DNA of 64,000 nt from Mycobacterium paraffinicum (GCF_001907675.1 NZ_MPNT01000001.1:434001-498000); one strand, 5' to 3'. Numbered from the stretch's first letter, positions 1 through 8,913 are shown. Notes: generated from the sequence alone by a model not told the origin. Numbers and translations are program-made.

Positions 1-162
1 AACTCCGCGGTGAAGGCCCAGATGAAACGGATGGATCCGTCGTTCAGCGAACGGGCCTTGGGGTTCCGGTCGTTCAGCGATTTCCTGCGATCGCGGTCCG
101 ATGTCGTCGAGTTGGACGAGACGTCGACGACGCGCATGGTGCGGTTGCGTGCGCAAGAGTGA
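1..162 (+). CDS. C-terminal fragment of a NYN/LOTUS (OST-HTH) domain protein
   Basis: Reading frame 1 is open from the first base to TGA at 160-162 and gives a 53-residue tail; the start lies outside the window. The pattern 'VKAQMKRMDPSFSER' followed by 'GFRSFSDFLRSR' is the typical end of an OST-HTH/LOTUS winged-helix domain. In bacteria this domain usually follows a NYN ribonuclease domain and is thought to bind RNA. Only the LOTUS part is visible, so the NYN half is inferred from family architecture. The last 14 bases overlap the chosen start of the downstream MFS gene, suggesting co-transcription. Confidence 0.7.
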   Translation, partial: NSAVKAQMKRMDPSFSERALGFRSFSDFLRSRSDVVELDETSTTRMVRLRAQE

Positions 163-1342
163 AATCGCCGCCGGGCCCCCCTGGCTGACCCGCAACGTTC
201 GGGTGCTCTCCGGGGTTTCGTTCCTGCAGGACGCCGCCAGCGAGCTGTTGTATCCGCTGTTGCCGATCTACCTGACGGCCGTCCTGGGCGCGCCGCCGTC
301 GGTGGTCGGGGCGGTCGAGGGCGCGGCCGAGGGCGCGGCCTCGCTGACCAAGCTCGCCGCGGGCCCGCTCGGTGACAGGTTCGCCCGGCGCCCGTTGATC
401 GCCACCGGCTACGGCATGGCCGCGCTCGGCAAGGTCATCATCGCGGCGGCCGGGGCGTGGCCGGGCGTGCTGGCGGGTCGCGTCGTCGACCGGCTCGGCA
501 AGGGCATTCGCGGCGCCCCACGGGACGCGCTGCTGGTCGATGACGTCGACGACGCCCTGCGCGGGAGGGTTTTCGGCTTCCACCGCGCGATGGACACCTT
601 CGGGGCCGTCGTCGGTCCGCTGCTCGGGCTGGTGGGGTACGAGCTGTTGGATCACCGGATCGCGCCGTTGCTGTATGTCGCCATCGTGCCCGCCGTCCTG
701 TCCGTGGCGCTGGTGTTCGGCGTGCGTGAGCGCGGACGCCGCGGCCCGCGGGAGCGGCGACAGTCGATGTGGGCGGGTGTGCGCTCGTTGCCGCGACCGT
801 ACTGGCGGGTGACCGCAGTCCTGGTGGCCTTCAGCGCGGTCAACTTCCCCGACGCCCTGTTGTTGCTGCGGCTCAACGAGATTGGCTTCTCGGTGGTCGC
901 GGTGATCCTGGCCTACGTCGGCTACAACGCGGTGTATGCGCTGGCCAGCTACCCGGCCGGGGCGCTCGCCGACCGCATCGGCAGGCCGGCGCTGTTCGGC
1001 GTCGGGCTGGCCTTCTTCGCGATCGGCTACATCGGATTGGGGCTGACCACCGACGCCGTGACGGCCTGGCTGCTGATCGGCGCCTATGGGATGTTCACCG
1101 GGTGCACCGACGGCGTCGGGAAGGCGTGGATTTCGGGGCTGGTCGATCCAGGGCACCAGGCCAGCGCGCAGGGCGTGTTCCAGGGCGGCGTCGGCCTGGC
1201 GGTCCTGGTGGCCGGGCTGTGGGCCGGCGCGCTGTGGGGTTCGAACGGCCGACTGCCACTGCTCATTTCGGGCGTCACCGGCGGTGTATTCGCGGTCCTG
1301 CTGATCGGCGGCCGGCTGGTCGGTGCGCTAAGAGGCGAATAG
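149..1342 (+). CDS. MFS transporter
   Basis: A 397-residue polytopic membrane protein with about 11-12 hydrophobic segments and the MFS loop 2-3 motif near 'GPLGDRFARRPLIATGYG', repeated in degenerate form in the second half ('GALADRIGRPALFG'). The family exports or imports small solutes by proton exchange; the substrate cannot be read from sequence. I chose GTG at 149 rather than ATG at 101: an earlier start would add an Arg/Trp-rich stretch that is simply the neighbouring gene in another frame, whereas 149 gives a short polar N-terminus before the first helix and a 14-base overlap with the upstream stop. The following 218 bases hold no gene I can support. Confidence 0.8.
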   Translation: MRKSEIAAGPPWLTRNVRVLSGVSFLQDAASELLYPLLPIYLTAVLGAPPSVVGAVEGAAEGAASLTKLAAGPLGDRFARRPLIATGYGMAALGKVIIAAAGAWPGVLAGRVVDRLGKGIRGAPRDALLVDDVDDALRGRVFGFHRAMDTFGAVVGPLLGLVGYELLDHRIAPLLYVAIVPAVLSVALVFGVRERGRRGPRERRQSMWAGVRSLPRPYWRVTAVLVAFSAVNFPDALLLLRLNEIGFSVVAVILAYVGYNAVYALASYPAGALADRIGRPALFGVGLAFFAIGYIGLGLTTDAVTAWLLIGAYGMFTGCTDGVGKAWISGLVDPGHQASAQGVFQGGVGLAVLVAGLWAGALWGSNGRLPLLISGVTGGVFAVLLIGGRLVGALRGE

Positions 1343-1560
1343 GCCACACACACATTGGCCCCAACGTATGGCCCATGGCGGCGCCGGGCACGCGATATCG
1401 CGAGGTCAGGCGAGCCCGAGCGGTCCGAAGAGCCCGGCCATCGAGTTGGGCCGATAGCCGTTCGGCGGGCGTGGTGTGACGAAGACGGCCTGACCCGAGT
1501 CGCGGTTGGTCCCGGACCGCTTTACGCTCACTGGTTACACGAACTTAACGGGGGTTTTTG

Positions 1561-2910
1561 ATGCGTGCGTTTAGGGGGCAAACTGTGCCCAAATGTGGGC
1601 TTGCCCTCGCCGCGCTGGTCGCCTGCCTGACCCTCGTGTCGTGTTCGGAAACCGCGTCCCCACCCGCGGCGACGCCCACCACCTCGACTTCTTCGTCGAA
1701 AACCGCCCCCAGCGCGGTCGCCGCACCGGCGCCGATCACCGGTCCGCTGGAGAAGGATTGGAAAAGCTACGGCGGAACGGCGTACTTCGGTTGCCCGGAG
1801 AAATTCTCCGACAGCAAATCCGCACTCGACGACATCCGCCCCAAAATATTCGATCCAAAGACCGGGCAATACGTCGCGCCGCCCCTCCCGGTCGTCCCCG
1901 CCGGCGAGAACCTGACCGGCGCCATCTGCGCGCTCACGGGCACGGCGGAGGACATGCGAGTGGTCTACATCGTCACGACCGTCAAACCCGCCCAGGCCCA
2001 ACAACCCGCGGTCACCAAGGCGACCGCGTACGCCTATGACTTCAAGGCGGGCCAACCGCTGGCGACGAAGGAGCTGCAGCCGCCGACACCGGACCTCAAA
2101 CTGACCGCGTCGAAGGACTGGTCGCTGTCCTCCACCGCGTCGGGCGTGGCCTGGATCAACGCCTTCACCGACGGGCACGCCCCCAATTCGCCGCCGCGGA
2201 CCGTCATCCTGTCCGGCACCGACCTGTCGATGCCGTGGAACGATCCGCAGTCGGGGCGCGCCTGGCAGGACGTCCTGGCGTTCCAACGCAACACCGACCC
2301 CGCCAAAACCTCGGGCGCCGAGCTGCGCCGGCCCAGCGGCGAAGCCATCTATCAGGACAACGACATCCGCAGCGTGGACGCCGAATTGTCAGATGGCCCG
2401 GACAAATTGGTGAAGATCACGCATTGGGATTCCTACAACCCGCCGGTGCTCTCGACGATGTTCTACGACCTGAACGCGAAGGCCGTCATCAAGGTCGGCG
2501 ACTCCGACCGCATTCCCGGCGGCGGGCTGTCCGCGACGTTGTCAGACGGGAAACTGTTTGTCGACGGCCATGATTCGGATAGTTCGCCGTTCGGCTTCGG
2601 GGTATGGAACCTGCGCAGCCAGCAGTGGGATTTGCTGAAGACGCGCGACGACGCGAAGAAGATGTCGATCGCCAAGTTGGCGTTCTTCGAAGACCACCTC
2701 TACATCACCAACGTCGGCAACACGTTCGCCGTCCTCGCCCTGCCCGCCACCGAACCGATCGCGACCACCTGGTCGGTCCGCCCCTTCGCGCGGATCGCGG
2801 GCTGGACGCTGATATGCCGCGGTGAGAATGCCGTCGCCCTGAACGGCGATTGCAAGGACATCGTGATGGTGCAAGACCAGGACGGCCACTTCCCCGGCCC
2901 CTGGTCCTGA
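1561..2910 (+). CDS. Putative lipoprotein of unknown function
   Basis: A 449-residue exported protein. The N-terminus has Arg/Lys residues, a hydrophobic stretch 'LALAALVACLTL' and a lipobox ending in LVSC at about residue 22, so it should be lipidated and anchored outside the membrane. A Ser/Thr/Pro/Ala linker follows, then a globular region with repeated 'W..L' and 'DGHDSDSSPFG..VWNL' patterns that look like beta-propeller or repeat strands, although I cannot assign a family. ATG 1561 is preceded by an in-frame TTG at 1558; ATG is preferred. It stands alone and is convergent with the next gene, 6 bases from its stop. Confidence 0.65.
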   Translation: MRAFRGQTVPKCGLALAALVACLTLVSCSETASPPAATPTTSTSSSKTAPSAVAAPAPITGPLEKDWKSYGGTAYFGCPEKFSDSKSALDDIRPKIFDPKTGQYVAPPLPVVPAGENLTGAICALTGTAEDMRVVYIVTTVKPAQAQQPAVTKATAYAYDFKAGQPLATKELQPPTPDLKLTASKDWSLSSTASGVAWINAFTDGHAPNSPPRTVILSGTDLSMPWNDPQSGRAWQDVLAFQRNTDPAKTSGAELRRPSGEAIYQDNDIRSVDAELSDGPDKLVKITHWDSYNPPVLSTMFYDLNAKAVIKVGDSDRIPGGGLSATLSDGKLFVDGHDSDSSPFGFGVWNLRSQQWDLLKTRDDAKKMSIAKLAFFEDHLYITNVGNTFAVLALPATEPIATTWSVRPFARIAGWTLICRGENAVALNGDCKDIVMVQDQDGHFPGPWS

Positions 2911-2916
2911 ACACCG

Positions 2917-3834
2917 TCAGCCGGTCGTCGATACCAAATGGCGGTGCAGAAATTCGGCCTGCACAGAGCTGATCTCGTCGAACAGCCTTCCCGTGTAGAC
3001 GTCGAAGTGCCCGACCGGATAGCGGTGCAGTTCAACGTCATTCATCAGCGAGGCGATCCGCACCGCGAACCTGGGCGACGCCTGCAGGTCGTGGTCCCCC
3101 ACGCACACCAGGACCGGCATGTGCAGCTTCTCCGCGGTGCCTTCGCGGTAGCGCGGCAATGCGAACAACATGCGAGGAGCCAGCGAATTGCGCCAGCCGA
3201 CGGCTTCACCGCCCAGCGCCTCGAACGCGGATTTCGCCTCGGGCTCAGTGAATACCGCGGCCCCGCCGGAACCACCCACCACCGGAACCAGATACGGCGG
3301 CTGACCCAACTTCGCGCCAACCACATCGCGCACCGCGGCGACAGCGAATTGCAGCGTCCGCCACGCCACATCCCAACTGAGACGCTCGCGTAGTCCGCGG
3401 CCGCGGTGCCAGCCGTCGATGAGCGGTACCTGCGACACGACCGCGGCGATATCGGGATCCGTGGCGGCGACCGCCAGCACGTGGCCGCCGCTGAGCGACG
3501 TCCCCCACAACGCGATCCGATGTGGGTCGACGTCGTCACGACCGCGCACGTAGCGCACCGCCGCCCGGTAGTCGTCTTGTTGTTCGGCGACGTCGATCAC
3601 TTGCCGCGGTTCGCCACCGCTCGCGCCGAAATGCCGATAGTCGAATGCCAACACCGCCAGGCCCGCCGTCGTGAATTTCTCCGCATACGCGGGCAGGCCA
3701 AGGCGCTTGGTGGCGCTGCCGCCGTGTCCCATCACCACGCAGGCAAGCCCCTTGCCCGCGTTCGGGGGCCGGTAGAGATCGGCCGCGCACCGCACCCCGC
3801 CGGACTCGAAAAACACTTGCTGAAGGACTGACAC
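2917..3834 (-). CDS. Alpha/beta hydrolase (S15/dienelactone-hydrolase-like)
   Basis: A 305-residue cytosolic alpha/beta hydrolase. Visible are the oxyanion region 'VVMGHGGSATK', the 'FDYRHFGASGG' strand/turn, the nucleophile elbow 'LWGTSLSGGH' with catalytic Ser, and a C-terminal 'PVGHFDVY' that supplies the His; the Asp is probably in 'VCVGDHD'. This is the layout of the X-Pro dipeptidyl-peptidase-like/'alpha/beta hydrolase' families that cleave esters or amides. The start is GTG at 3834. Nothing in the immediate context fixes the substrate, and it does not appear to belong to the copper genes that follow. Confidence 0.75.
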   Translation of the reverse strand: MSVLQQVFFESGGVRCAADLYRPPNAGKGLACVVMGHGGSATKRLGLPAYAEKFTTAGLAVLAFDYRHFGASGGEPRQVIDVAEQQDDYRAAVRYVRGRDDVDPHRIALWGTSLSGGHVLAVAATDPDIAAVVSQVPLIDGWHRGRGLRERLSWDVAWRTLQFAVAAVRDVVGAKLGQPPYLVPVVGGSGGAAVFTEPEAKSAFEALGGEAVGWRNSLAPRMLFALPRYREGTAEKLHMPVLVCVGDHDLQASPRFAVRIASLMNDVELHRYPVGHFDVYTGRLFDEISSVQAEFLHRHLVSTTG

Positions 3835-3968
3835 GCCGGTTCCGCTCTGAGTCGGTGAAGCTTGGCCTCAATCTGCCCCGCGGCGCGCCGCGTCACCAGA
3901 ACCAAGAGGGCCAGTCTTCGGCGACTTGGCCCCTACCTGAACGGGCAAGCGGATGCCGATTACACCGT

Positions 3969-4241
3969 TCAGGCCGGGCGCGCATGTTCGCGCAGTACGG
4001 CCAGCCTGTCCCGATATTCGGTTTCGTTGATCTCGCCGCGGGCAAACCGCGCGGCGAGCATATCCTCGGGGGAGGTGGTCGGGGACGTGTATGGCGGGAT
4101 CTGTCGATCCTGGCGATCTCCGTTGATGTAGTTGATCAGGGCAACGATGCCCGCGATGATCAGCGCCCAGAACAACAGCATGCCGATCCCCATTCCAGCC
4201 CACCCCCACCAACCCATGTTGTGGCCGTACCACACCATCAT
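3969..4241 (-). CDS. Small SHOCT-domain membrane protein
   Basis: A 90-residue protein with an aromatic N-terminus ('MVWYGHNMGWWGWAG'), one transmembrane helix ('MLLFWALIIAGIVALINYI') and a C-terminal SHOCT motif ('LAARFARGEINETEYRDRL'). The start is set at ATG 4241 because an AGG-rich ribosome site (GGGAGG) lies 8 bases upstream; a longer reading frame to 4280 has no such site. SHOCT proteins are small oligomerising modules of uncertain role, often seen next to heavy-metal transporters. It is divergent from the copper ATPase operon, and the RicR-type box at 4408 sits in the shared upstream region. The N-terminal His/Met residues could bind metal; that is inference. Confidence 0.7.
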   Translation of the reverse strand: MMVWYGHNMGWWGWAGMGIGMLLFWALIIAGIVALINYINGDRQDRQIPPYTSPTTSPEDMLAARFARGEINETEYRDRLAVLREHARPA

Positions 4242-4407
4242 CGCGATCGCCTCCCATCGGACAGCTTGAGAAGTATTCACTCGGCTCGTTCGCGGCGTGG
4301 CTCCGGCGGCGCCGGGACGAGTGTCAAGCCCTTCGTCCCCTGATCCTGCTGCCTCGCTTGCCCGTCGGCTAGAGACCTATTTCCCCAAGAGAAGTGACGC
4401 AAGTCCC

Positions 4408-4422
4408 TACCCCCTGGGGGTA
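4408..4422. promoter_or_regulatory. RicR-type operator upstream of the copper ATPase operon
   Basis: A perfect 15-base palindrome TACCC-CCTGG-GGGTA. The terminal TA starts a good -10 hexamer (TATATT, 4421-4426), so a bound repressor would block RNA polymerase. The same TACCC-N5-GGGTA pattern occurs at four other promoters in this island, including that of the ricR-like gene itself. Confidence 0.8.
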
Positions 4423-4478
4423 TATTGAGCTGATGCTGGACCGATCGCACGAACCTCGCGGTGGAAGGGGTGAGCGGG

Positions 4479-4814
4479 ATGGCGGTATCCGGTCAGATTG
4501 CAAGCGGCCATTGGGCCGCGTTCCTCATTGGCGTGGCGCTACTGCTCACGTTGCTCGCGACCACGGCCGCGGGATTGATGCGCGTTCACCGAGCACGCCG
4601 GAGCGCGACGACATCACCGCCCACCGAGCGGGCGCCCGACCCGTTGCCGTCCACCATGGGCGCGAGCCTTTGGCGCTGTCAGGCGCTCATCGCCGAGGCC
4701 GTCGTCGCGCGACAGCGGCTGTCCGGGCAGATCGACGCCGAGACCTACCGGATCCGCATGAATGAGCTGGCTCGGCAGTTCAACTCGGAGCGCCGCCCGC
4801 AACGCAACGCCTAA
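4479..4814 (+). CDS. Small membrane protein with SHOCT-like tail, first gene of copper ATPase operon
   Basis: A 111-residue protein with one N-terminal transmembrane helix ('FLIGVALLLTLLATTAAGL'), a basic juxtamembrane segment, a Pro-rich linker, and a C-terminal 'QRLSGQIDAETYRIRMNEL' that resembles a SHOCT motif. ATG 4479 is favoured over GTG 4461/4470 because GGAAGGGG ends about 8 bases upstream. It lies just downstream of the RicR box at 4408 and 27 bases before the P-type ATPase, so it is probably co-expressed under copper. Together with the divergent 90-residue protein it gives two small SHOCT-type membrane proteins flanking one operator. The exact function is unknown. Confidence 0.65.
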   Translation: MAVSGQIASGHWAAFLIGVALLLTLLATTAAGLMRVHRARRSATTSPPTERAPDPLPSTMGASLWRCQALIAEAVVARQRLSGQIDAETYRIRMNELARQFNSERRPQRNA

Positions 4815-4841
4815 TTCGTCCCTGCTGTCGAGGAGTGCACA

Positions 4842-7409
4842 TTGTCCGGTGCTGATGTTGGCATCCTGGTGGGTGCGGTCCTGGCGATCGCCGGACTGGC
4901 GTGGTATTTCTTCGCGCCGCGCCGCGCGCATGCCGCCGCCGTTGACGACGGGGTGCAGCGGATCGAGGTCACTGTCCGTGGGGGCTACAGTCCCAATGTT
5001 GTTCAGGTGCGCCAGGGCATTCCGGTCGAGATCGAATTCGACCGGCAAGAAACCGGTGATTGCAGCTCGCGGGTGGTCTTCCCCGACCTGCGACTCTCCG
5101 CGGCGCTACCGGCGCATCAGCGCACCACCGTCCGATTCACCCCGCAGCGGGCGGGGTCGTTCGGCTTCACCTGCAGCATGAACATGATCTCTGGCACGCT
5201 GGTAGTCACTCCCAACGGCACGGAGACTGAATCGCCCGAGGCCGAAAGTCCCAGCGAGCCTTCCGGTTACGGCGCATCAGGCGCCACGGATGAGCCCGCC
5301 GCCGCGGAGCTGCAAGCCGCGCAAACCGAAGAACGACGCGCCGAGATCGCCGACCTGACTCGCCGGGTCGCGATCGGCGCCGTACTGACCATCCCGGTGC
5401 TGTATGCGGTGATGGCGCAGCCCCTGGGCGCCCGGTGGGTGCCCATGCTGTTGCTCAACCACTGGGTCCAGCTGGCATTGATCACGCCGGTGATGTTTTA
5501 CGTCGGATGGCCGATCCATCGCACCGGTTGGCTGGCGCTGGCGCATCGCAGCGCCGACATGAACAGCCTCATCACCCTGGGCACGCTGGCGGCCTACGGC
5601 TACAGCCTGCTCGTCACCCTCGCCTCCGGTGTCCTGCCGGCCGAGGTGCGCGACGTGTATTTCGAAGCCGTCGGAGTGATCCTGACCCTGATCATGCTGG
5701 GCCGGCTGCTGGAAGCCCGCGCCAAGGCAGGCACCGGCGAAGCCATCCGCGCCCTCCTGGGCCTGCAAGCCCGAACCGCCCGTGTGCTGCGCGACGGCGC
5801 CGAAACCGAGATTCCCATAGCCCAGGTCATCGTCGGCGACGAGATCCTCATCCGGCCCGGCGAGAAAATCCCGGTCGACGCCACCGTGCTGTCCGGGCAG
5901 TCCGCCGTGGACGAGTCGATGGTGACCGGCGAGTCGATGCCGGCCACCAAGCGCACCGGCGACACCGTCATCGGCGCGACGATCAACACCACCGGGTCGT
6001 TGCGTGTGCGTGCAGCCAAGGTCGGCGCGGATACCATGCTGGCCCAGATCATCCGGATGGTGCAGCAGGCGCAGGCGTCGCGGGCCCCGATCCAGCGGCT
6101 GGCCGACGCGATCTCGGCGTATTTCGTCCCGGTCGTGATCGCCACTGCCATCGCCACTTTCGCGATCTGGTTCGTCGCCGGCCCGGCACCCACGCTGACG
6201 CAGGCGTTGGTATCGGCGGTGGCGGTGCTGATCATCGCCTGCCCCTGCGCGCTGGGCCTGGCGACGCCGCTGTCGATCATGGTCGGCACCGGCAAGGGGG
6301 CCAGGGCGGGAATTCTGATCCGCTCGGCCGAGGCTCTCGAGACCGCGCACAAGCTCGACACCATCGTGCTGGACAAGACCGGGACCATCACCGCGGGCAA
6401 ACCGGCCCTCACCGATGTCCGTGTGACGGGCGCGGTCGCCCCGAACGAGCTGCTCATGCTGGTTGCCGCCGCCGAATCCCAGAGCGAACACCCGATCGCC
6501 GGCGCCGTGGTAGCCGGCGCCCGCGAACGGGGCCTCGACCTTCCGCCGGTCTCGGCATTCGCCTCGATCACCGGCAAAGGGGTCCGGGCCACCGTCGCGG
6601 GACTGAGCGTGCTCGTCGGCACCGCAACTTTGCTGGCCGAAAATGGCATCGCGACAACCGAACTCGAGCACATCAGCGCAGAACTGGCGGCCGAGGGGAA
6701 AACCCCGATCCTCGCCGCCGTCGACATGCACCCGGCCGGGGTCATCGCCGTGGCCGACACCGTCAAGGACGGCTCCGTCTCGGCGATCGCCGCCCTGCGC
6801 AAGCTTGGCCTGCAGGTCGTCATGATCACCGGGGACAACGCCCGGACCGCCGCCGCTATCGCCCGCCAAGTTGGGGTCGAGCGGGTGCTGGCCGAGGTCC
6901 TGCCCGAGCATAAGGCCGGGGAGATCCGCCGCCTGCAAGCCGAGGGACGCCGGGTCGGCATGGTCGGTGACGGCATCAACGACGCGCCAGCCCTGGCCCA
7001 GGCCGATGTCGGACTGGCCATCGGCACCGGTACCGACGTGGCGATCGAAGCCGCGGACATCACACTGATTTCGGGCTCACTGGCGGGCGTGGTGACGGCG
7101 ATTCGACTATCGCGTGCCACCATGCGCAACATTCGACAGAACCTGTTCTTTGCCCTGATCTACAACGCCGTCGGCATCCCGCTCGCCGCGGGCGTCTTGT
7201 ATCCGGTACTGGGACTGAGGCTCTCACCCATGATCGCCGCCGCTGCGATGGCCCTGTCGTCGCTATCGGTCGTCGGCAACGCCAACCGCCTGCGCCGCTA
7301 CCGCCCCGACCCGCTACCGCGGGCGGAAGCACCCGCGACCGAGCCTCGAGTTGAAACCGTTGCGAACCTTACGACCTCACAGCGACCGAGCCACGTTCGG
7401 GTGAAGTGA
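4842..7409 (+). CDS. Cupredoxin-fused copper-translocating P1B-type ATPase
   Basis: An 855-residue ATPase expected to export Cu(I). After one N-terminal helix (residues 6-24) there is a cupredoxin-like domain (about 38-125) with possible ligands C74, C111, M113 and M115 ('[11 protein letters not shown]'). The ATPase core follows: TGES near 363, the intramembrane metal site CPC near 467, the phosphorylation site DKTGT near 511, SEHPIA, and '[10 protein letters not shown]'. The last helices carry 'YNAVG' and '[14 protein letters not shown]', typical of the P1B-1 Cu(I) class. The usual N-terminal HMA (CxxC) domain is absent and the cupredoxin replaces it. The start is TTG 4842, with AGGAG 6 bases upstream. 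It is transcribed behind the RicR box at 4408. Confidence 0.9.
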   Translation: MSGADVGILVGAVLAIAGLAWYFFAPRRAHAAAVDDGVQRIEVTVRGGYSPNVVQVRQGIPVEIEFDRQETGDCSSRVVFPDLRLSAALPAHQRTTVRFTPQRAGSFGFTCSMNMISGTLVVTPNGTETESPEAESPSEPSGYGASGATDEPAAAELQAAQTEERRAEIADLTRRVAIGAVLTIPVLYAVMAQPLGARWVPMLLLNHWVQLALITPVMFYVGWPIHRTGWLALAHRSADMNSLITLGTLAAYGYSLLVTLASGVLPAEVRDVYFEAVGVILTLIMLGRLLEARAKAGTGEAIRALLGLQARTARVLRDGAETEIPIAQVIVGDEILIRPGEKIPVDATVLSGQSAVDESMVTGESMPATKRTGDTVIGATINTTGSLRVRAAKVGADTMLAQIIRMVQQAQASRAPIQRLADAISAYFVPVVIATAIATFAIWFVAGPAPTLTQALVSAVAVLIIACPCALGLATPLSIMVGTGKGARAGILIRSAEALETAHKLDTIVLDKTGTITAGKPALTDVRVTGAVAPNELLMLVAAAESQSEHPIAGAVVAGARERGLDLPPVSAFASITGKGVRATVAGLSVLVGTATLLAENGIATTELEHISAELAAEGKTPILAAVDMHPAGVIAVADTVKDGSVSAIAALRKLGLQVVMITGDNARTAAAIARQVGVERVLAEVLPEHKAGEIRRLQAEGRRVGMVGDGINDAPALAQADVGLAIGTGTDVAIEAADITLISGSLAGVVTAIRLSRATMRNIRQNLFFALIYNAVGIPLAAGVLYPVLGLRLSPMIAAAAMALSSLSVVGNANRLRRYRPDPLPRAEAPATEPRVETVANLTTSQRPSHVRVK

Positions 7410-7482
7410 CGATCGGCCCGATGCCCATCGCGGTGGGCGCAGCATTCAATTCACCGGACGCAACGAATGAGCCCGGAAGTTC

Positions 7483-8004
7483 ATGAGCCGGGCCCTGACA
7501 TTCGAGCGCGTGGTGCGAGAGCTATCGACCCAACATTTCGCGATCCTGTGCACCGTCGACCAGAACGGACGGCCCGACTCGGCGGGGGTCAGTTACGGCG
7601 CCTGGGCACGCGAAGACGCGCTCATGTTGTACGTCATGACGAGGCGTCATCTCAGGAAGGCGCGCAACATCGCCGACAACCCCGAGGTCTCATTGGTGGT
7701 GCCGCTGCAACGGCGGGTGCTTCGATTCGTTCCGCCGGCGACGATCCAGCTGCACGGTCGCGCTGAAGTCCTCGACTGGAGCGACGTGCAGGGGACCAAC
7801 GTCTTCCGCGGTTTCTGGATGGGCCGGCAGATTCTGGGTGCTTACGAGGAATCCCGGCGTGCAGGCGAAACGCGGGTGTGTTTTCTGAAGATCACCCTGG
7901 ATCCGGTGGTCCGAAGCTACGGTGTCGGACACAGCGTCTGGAACCTCCGGCGGCATATGGCGGGCGGGGCGGACACCGTCCGACTGGGGGGCGACAGCGC
8001 TTGA
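7483..8004 (+). CDS. Pyridoxamine 5'-phosphate oxidase-family flavin/F420-binding protein
   Basis: A 173-residue split-barrel protein of the PNPOx-like superfamily: 'HFAILCTVDQNGRPDSAGVSYG' is the characteristic first hairpin and 'RHLRKARNIADNPEVSLVVP' the cofactor-contacting segment. Members bind FMN, F420 or haem and act as small reductases or oxidases. Starting at ATG 7483 puts GGAAG a few bases upstream. It lies between the copper ATPase and the RicR-like regulator on the same strand, 73 bases after the ATPase, so it may be part of the copper response, but nothing in its sequence marks metal use. The substrate is unknown. Confidence 0.7.
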   Translation: MSRALTFERVVRELSTQHFAILCTVDQNGRPDSAGVSYGAWAREDALMLYVMTRRHLRKARNIADNPEVSLVVPLQRRVLRFVPPATIQLHGRAEVLDWSDVQGTNVFRGFWMGRQILGAYEESRRAGETRVCFLKITLDPVVRSYGVGHSVWNLRRHMAGGADTVRLGGDSA

Positions 8005-8093
8005 CGAATAGGGGCCACACCGCCCGGCGATCGAATGCCGGTCCGGCCGTCGGAGTGTGCCCCGTGAGCCGGTGTTCAGCAAATCGCCCCGCG

Positions 8094-8108
8094 TACCCCC
8101 ACCGGGTA
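8094..8108. promoter_or_regulatory. RicR-type operator at the ricR-like promoter
   Basis: TACCC-CCACC-GGGTA, matching the outer bases of the four other boxes. A plausible -10 (TAAACT, 8107-8112) begins on its last two bases. It lies 92 bases before the ricR-like ATG, which indicates autoregulation. Confidence 0.75.
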
Positions 8109-8200
8109 AACTGGTCGTTGACGATATCTTCGGCGGTCGACCAAACTCGTCCCGTCAGCAACGCCGAGTGAGCCTCGACGACCAAGCGCAGGGAGTTCAG

Positions 8201-8491
8201 ATGGAAACCGGGTACGGATACGTAGCGAACAAGGACCGCTACGCTCAGCGACTGCGCCGAATCGAGGGCCAGATTCGGGGCATCGCGAAGATGATCGACG
8301 AAGACAAGTACTGCATCGACATCCTCACCCAAATCAGCGCGGCCAGTAGCGCTTTGCGATCGGTGGCGTTGAACCTGCTCGACGATCACCTCGAACACTG
8401 CGTTAGCCAAGCACTCACTCAAGGAGGGAGCGAGGCCGACGTGAAGCTCGCCGAGGCCTCCGCGGCGATCGCACGACTTGTTCGCTCCTGA
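8201..8491 (+). CDS. ricR: Copper-sensing repressor, CsoR family, RicR type
   Basis: A 96-residue all-helical repressor of the CsoR/RcnR family. The Cu(I) ligands of the family are present as C38, H63 and C67 ('DKYCIDILTQ' and 'DDHLEHC', an H-x3-C pair). Long stretches ('RLRRIEGQIRGIAKMI', 'SALRSVALNLLD', 'KLAEASAAIARLVRS') agree closely with what I recall of M. tuberculosis RicR (Rv0190) rather than its CsoR, hence the name. When Cu(I) binds, the protein is expected to release DNA and open its regulon. ATG 8201 has GGGAG 6 bases upstream. A TACCC-N5-GGGTA box lies in its own promoter and four more occur across the island, so it is the likely master switch here. Confidence 0.85.
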   Translation: METGYGYVANKDRYAQRLRRIEGQIRGIAKMIDEDKYCIDILTQISAASSALRSVALNLLDDHLEHCVSQALTQGGSEADVKLAEASAAIARLVRS

Positions 8492-8551
8492 TCGCCTGCA
8501 TCCGGCGGACGCCCGCACCCGGACCGATGGGCGACAGGCACTCCGAAACGC

Positions 8552-8582
8552 TTGACAGCTAGGTACCCTACCGGGGTATCGT
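8552..8582 (+). promoter_or_regulatory. Promoter and RicR-type operator of the metallothionein-like gene
   Basis: TTGACA at 8552-8557 is a consensus -35. The operator TACCC-TACCG-GGGTA occupies 8564-8578 and runs into a -10-like TATCGT at 8577-8582. The spacer is 19 bases, slightly long. Transcription would start shortly before the ATG at 8590, giving a very short leader. Confidence 0.75.
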
Positions 8583-8589
8583 TCTAGCC

Positions 8590-8706
8590 ATGAACGATAC
8601 CCACACCTGTAATTGCAAATCCACCGGATGCACCTGCAGCGCCACTGCTTGCACCCAAGCCGCCGGCTGCGCCTGCGGTCACCCCGGCTGCACCTGCAAC
8701 GATTGA
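8590..8706 (+). CDS. Cys-rich metallothionein-like peptide (38 aa)
   Basis: A short frame from ATG 8590 to TGA 8704-8706 encodes 38 residues with nine Cys (7, 9, 14, 16, 21, 27, 29, 34, 36), four of the C-x-C pairs being TCNC, CTCS, CACG and CTCN, plus two His. There is no hydrophobic core, as in metallothioneins that wrap a Cu(I)-thiolate cluster. It sits directly behind a strong-looking promoter carrying a RicR box and is followed by a perfect-stem terminator, so it is a self-contained copper-induced unit. Its Cys spacing does not match the M. tuberculosis MymT sequence as I recall it, so it is likely an independent metallothionein type rather than a MymT orthologue. It is too short for common gene-length cut-offs. 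Confidence 0.85.
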   Translation: MNDTHTCNCKSTGCTCSATACTQAAGCACGHPGCTCND

Positions 8707-8713
8707 TCACCTT

Positions 8714-8753
8714 CAGTCCAGGCCTCGACCCGCGTCGAGGCCTGGACTGTTTG
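8714..8753 (+). terminator. Intrinsic terminator after the metallothionein-like gene
   Basis: A perfect 16-base-pair stem (8714-8729 with 8734-8749), tetraloop CCGC, followed by TTTG. It starts 8 bases after the stop codon and insulates the small gene from the DUF5134 gene. Confidence 0.8.
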
Positions 8754-8913
8754 CGTGAGCCACCGTGGCGTTCGAGGCAGCCGACGAACCGAGAGGCGGA
8801 ATTGTGAGCGTTTCGCGGGGCCTAACCGAGCGCGGATGCACCGCACATTTGTGTGTCGAATCGATACAGTCACGCCGCCCGCCCGCCGCCATGCAGCGCG
8901 TACCATCGGCGCG

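Noticed and set aside
1355..1561. 68-codon frame between MFS and lipoprotein genes
   Set aside because: No ribosome site, Arg/Pro-biased composition and overlap with the probable promoter of the lipoprotein gene.
8201..8491. Calling the regulator CsoR rather than RicR
   Set aside because: The sequence follows RicR as I recall it, including the C-terminal KLAEASAAIARLVRS, and the operators have the short TACCC-N5-GGGTA form.
8590..8706. Orthologue of M. tuberculosis MymT
   Set aside because: Cys spacing and surrounding residues do not match MymT as I recall it; only the function is likely shared.
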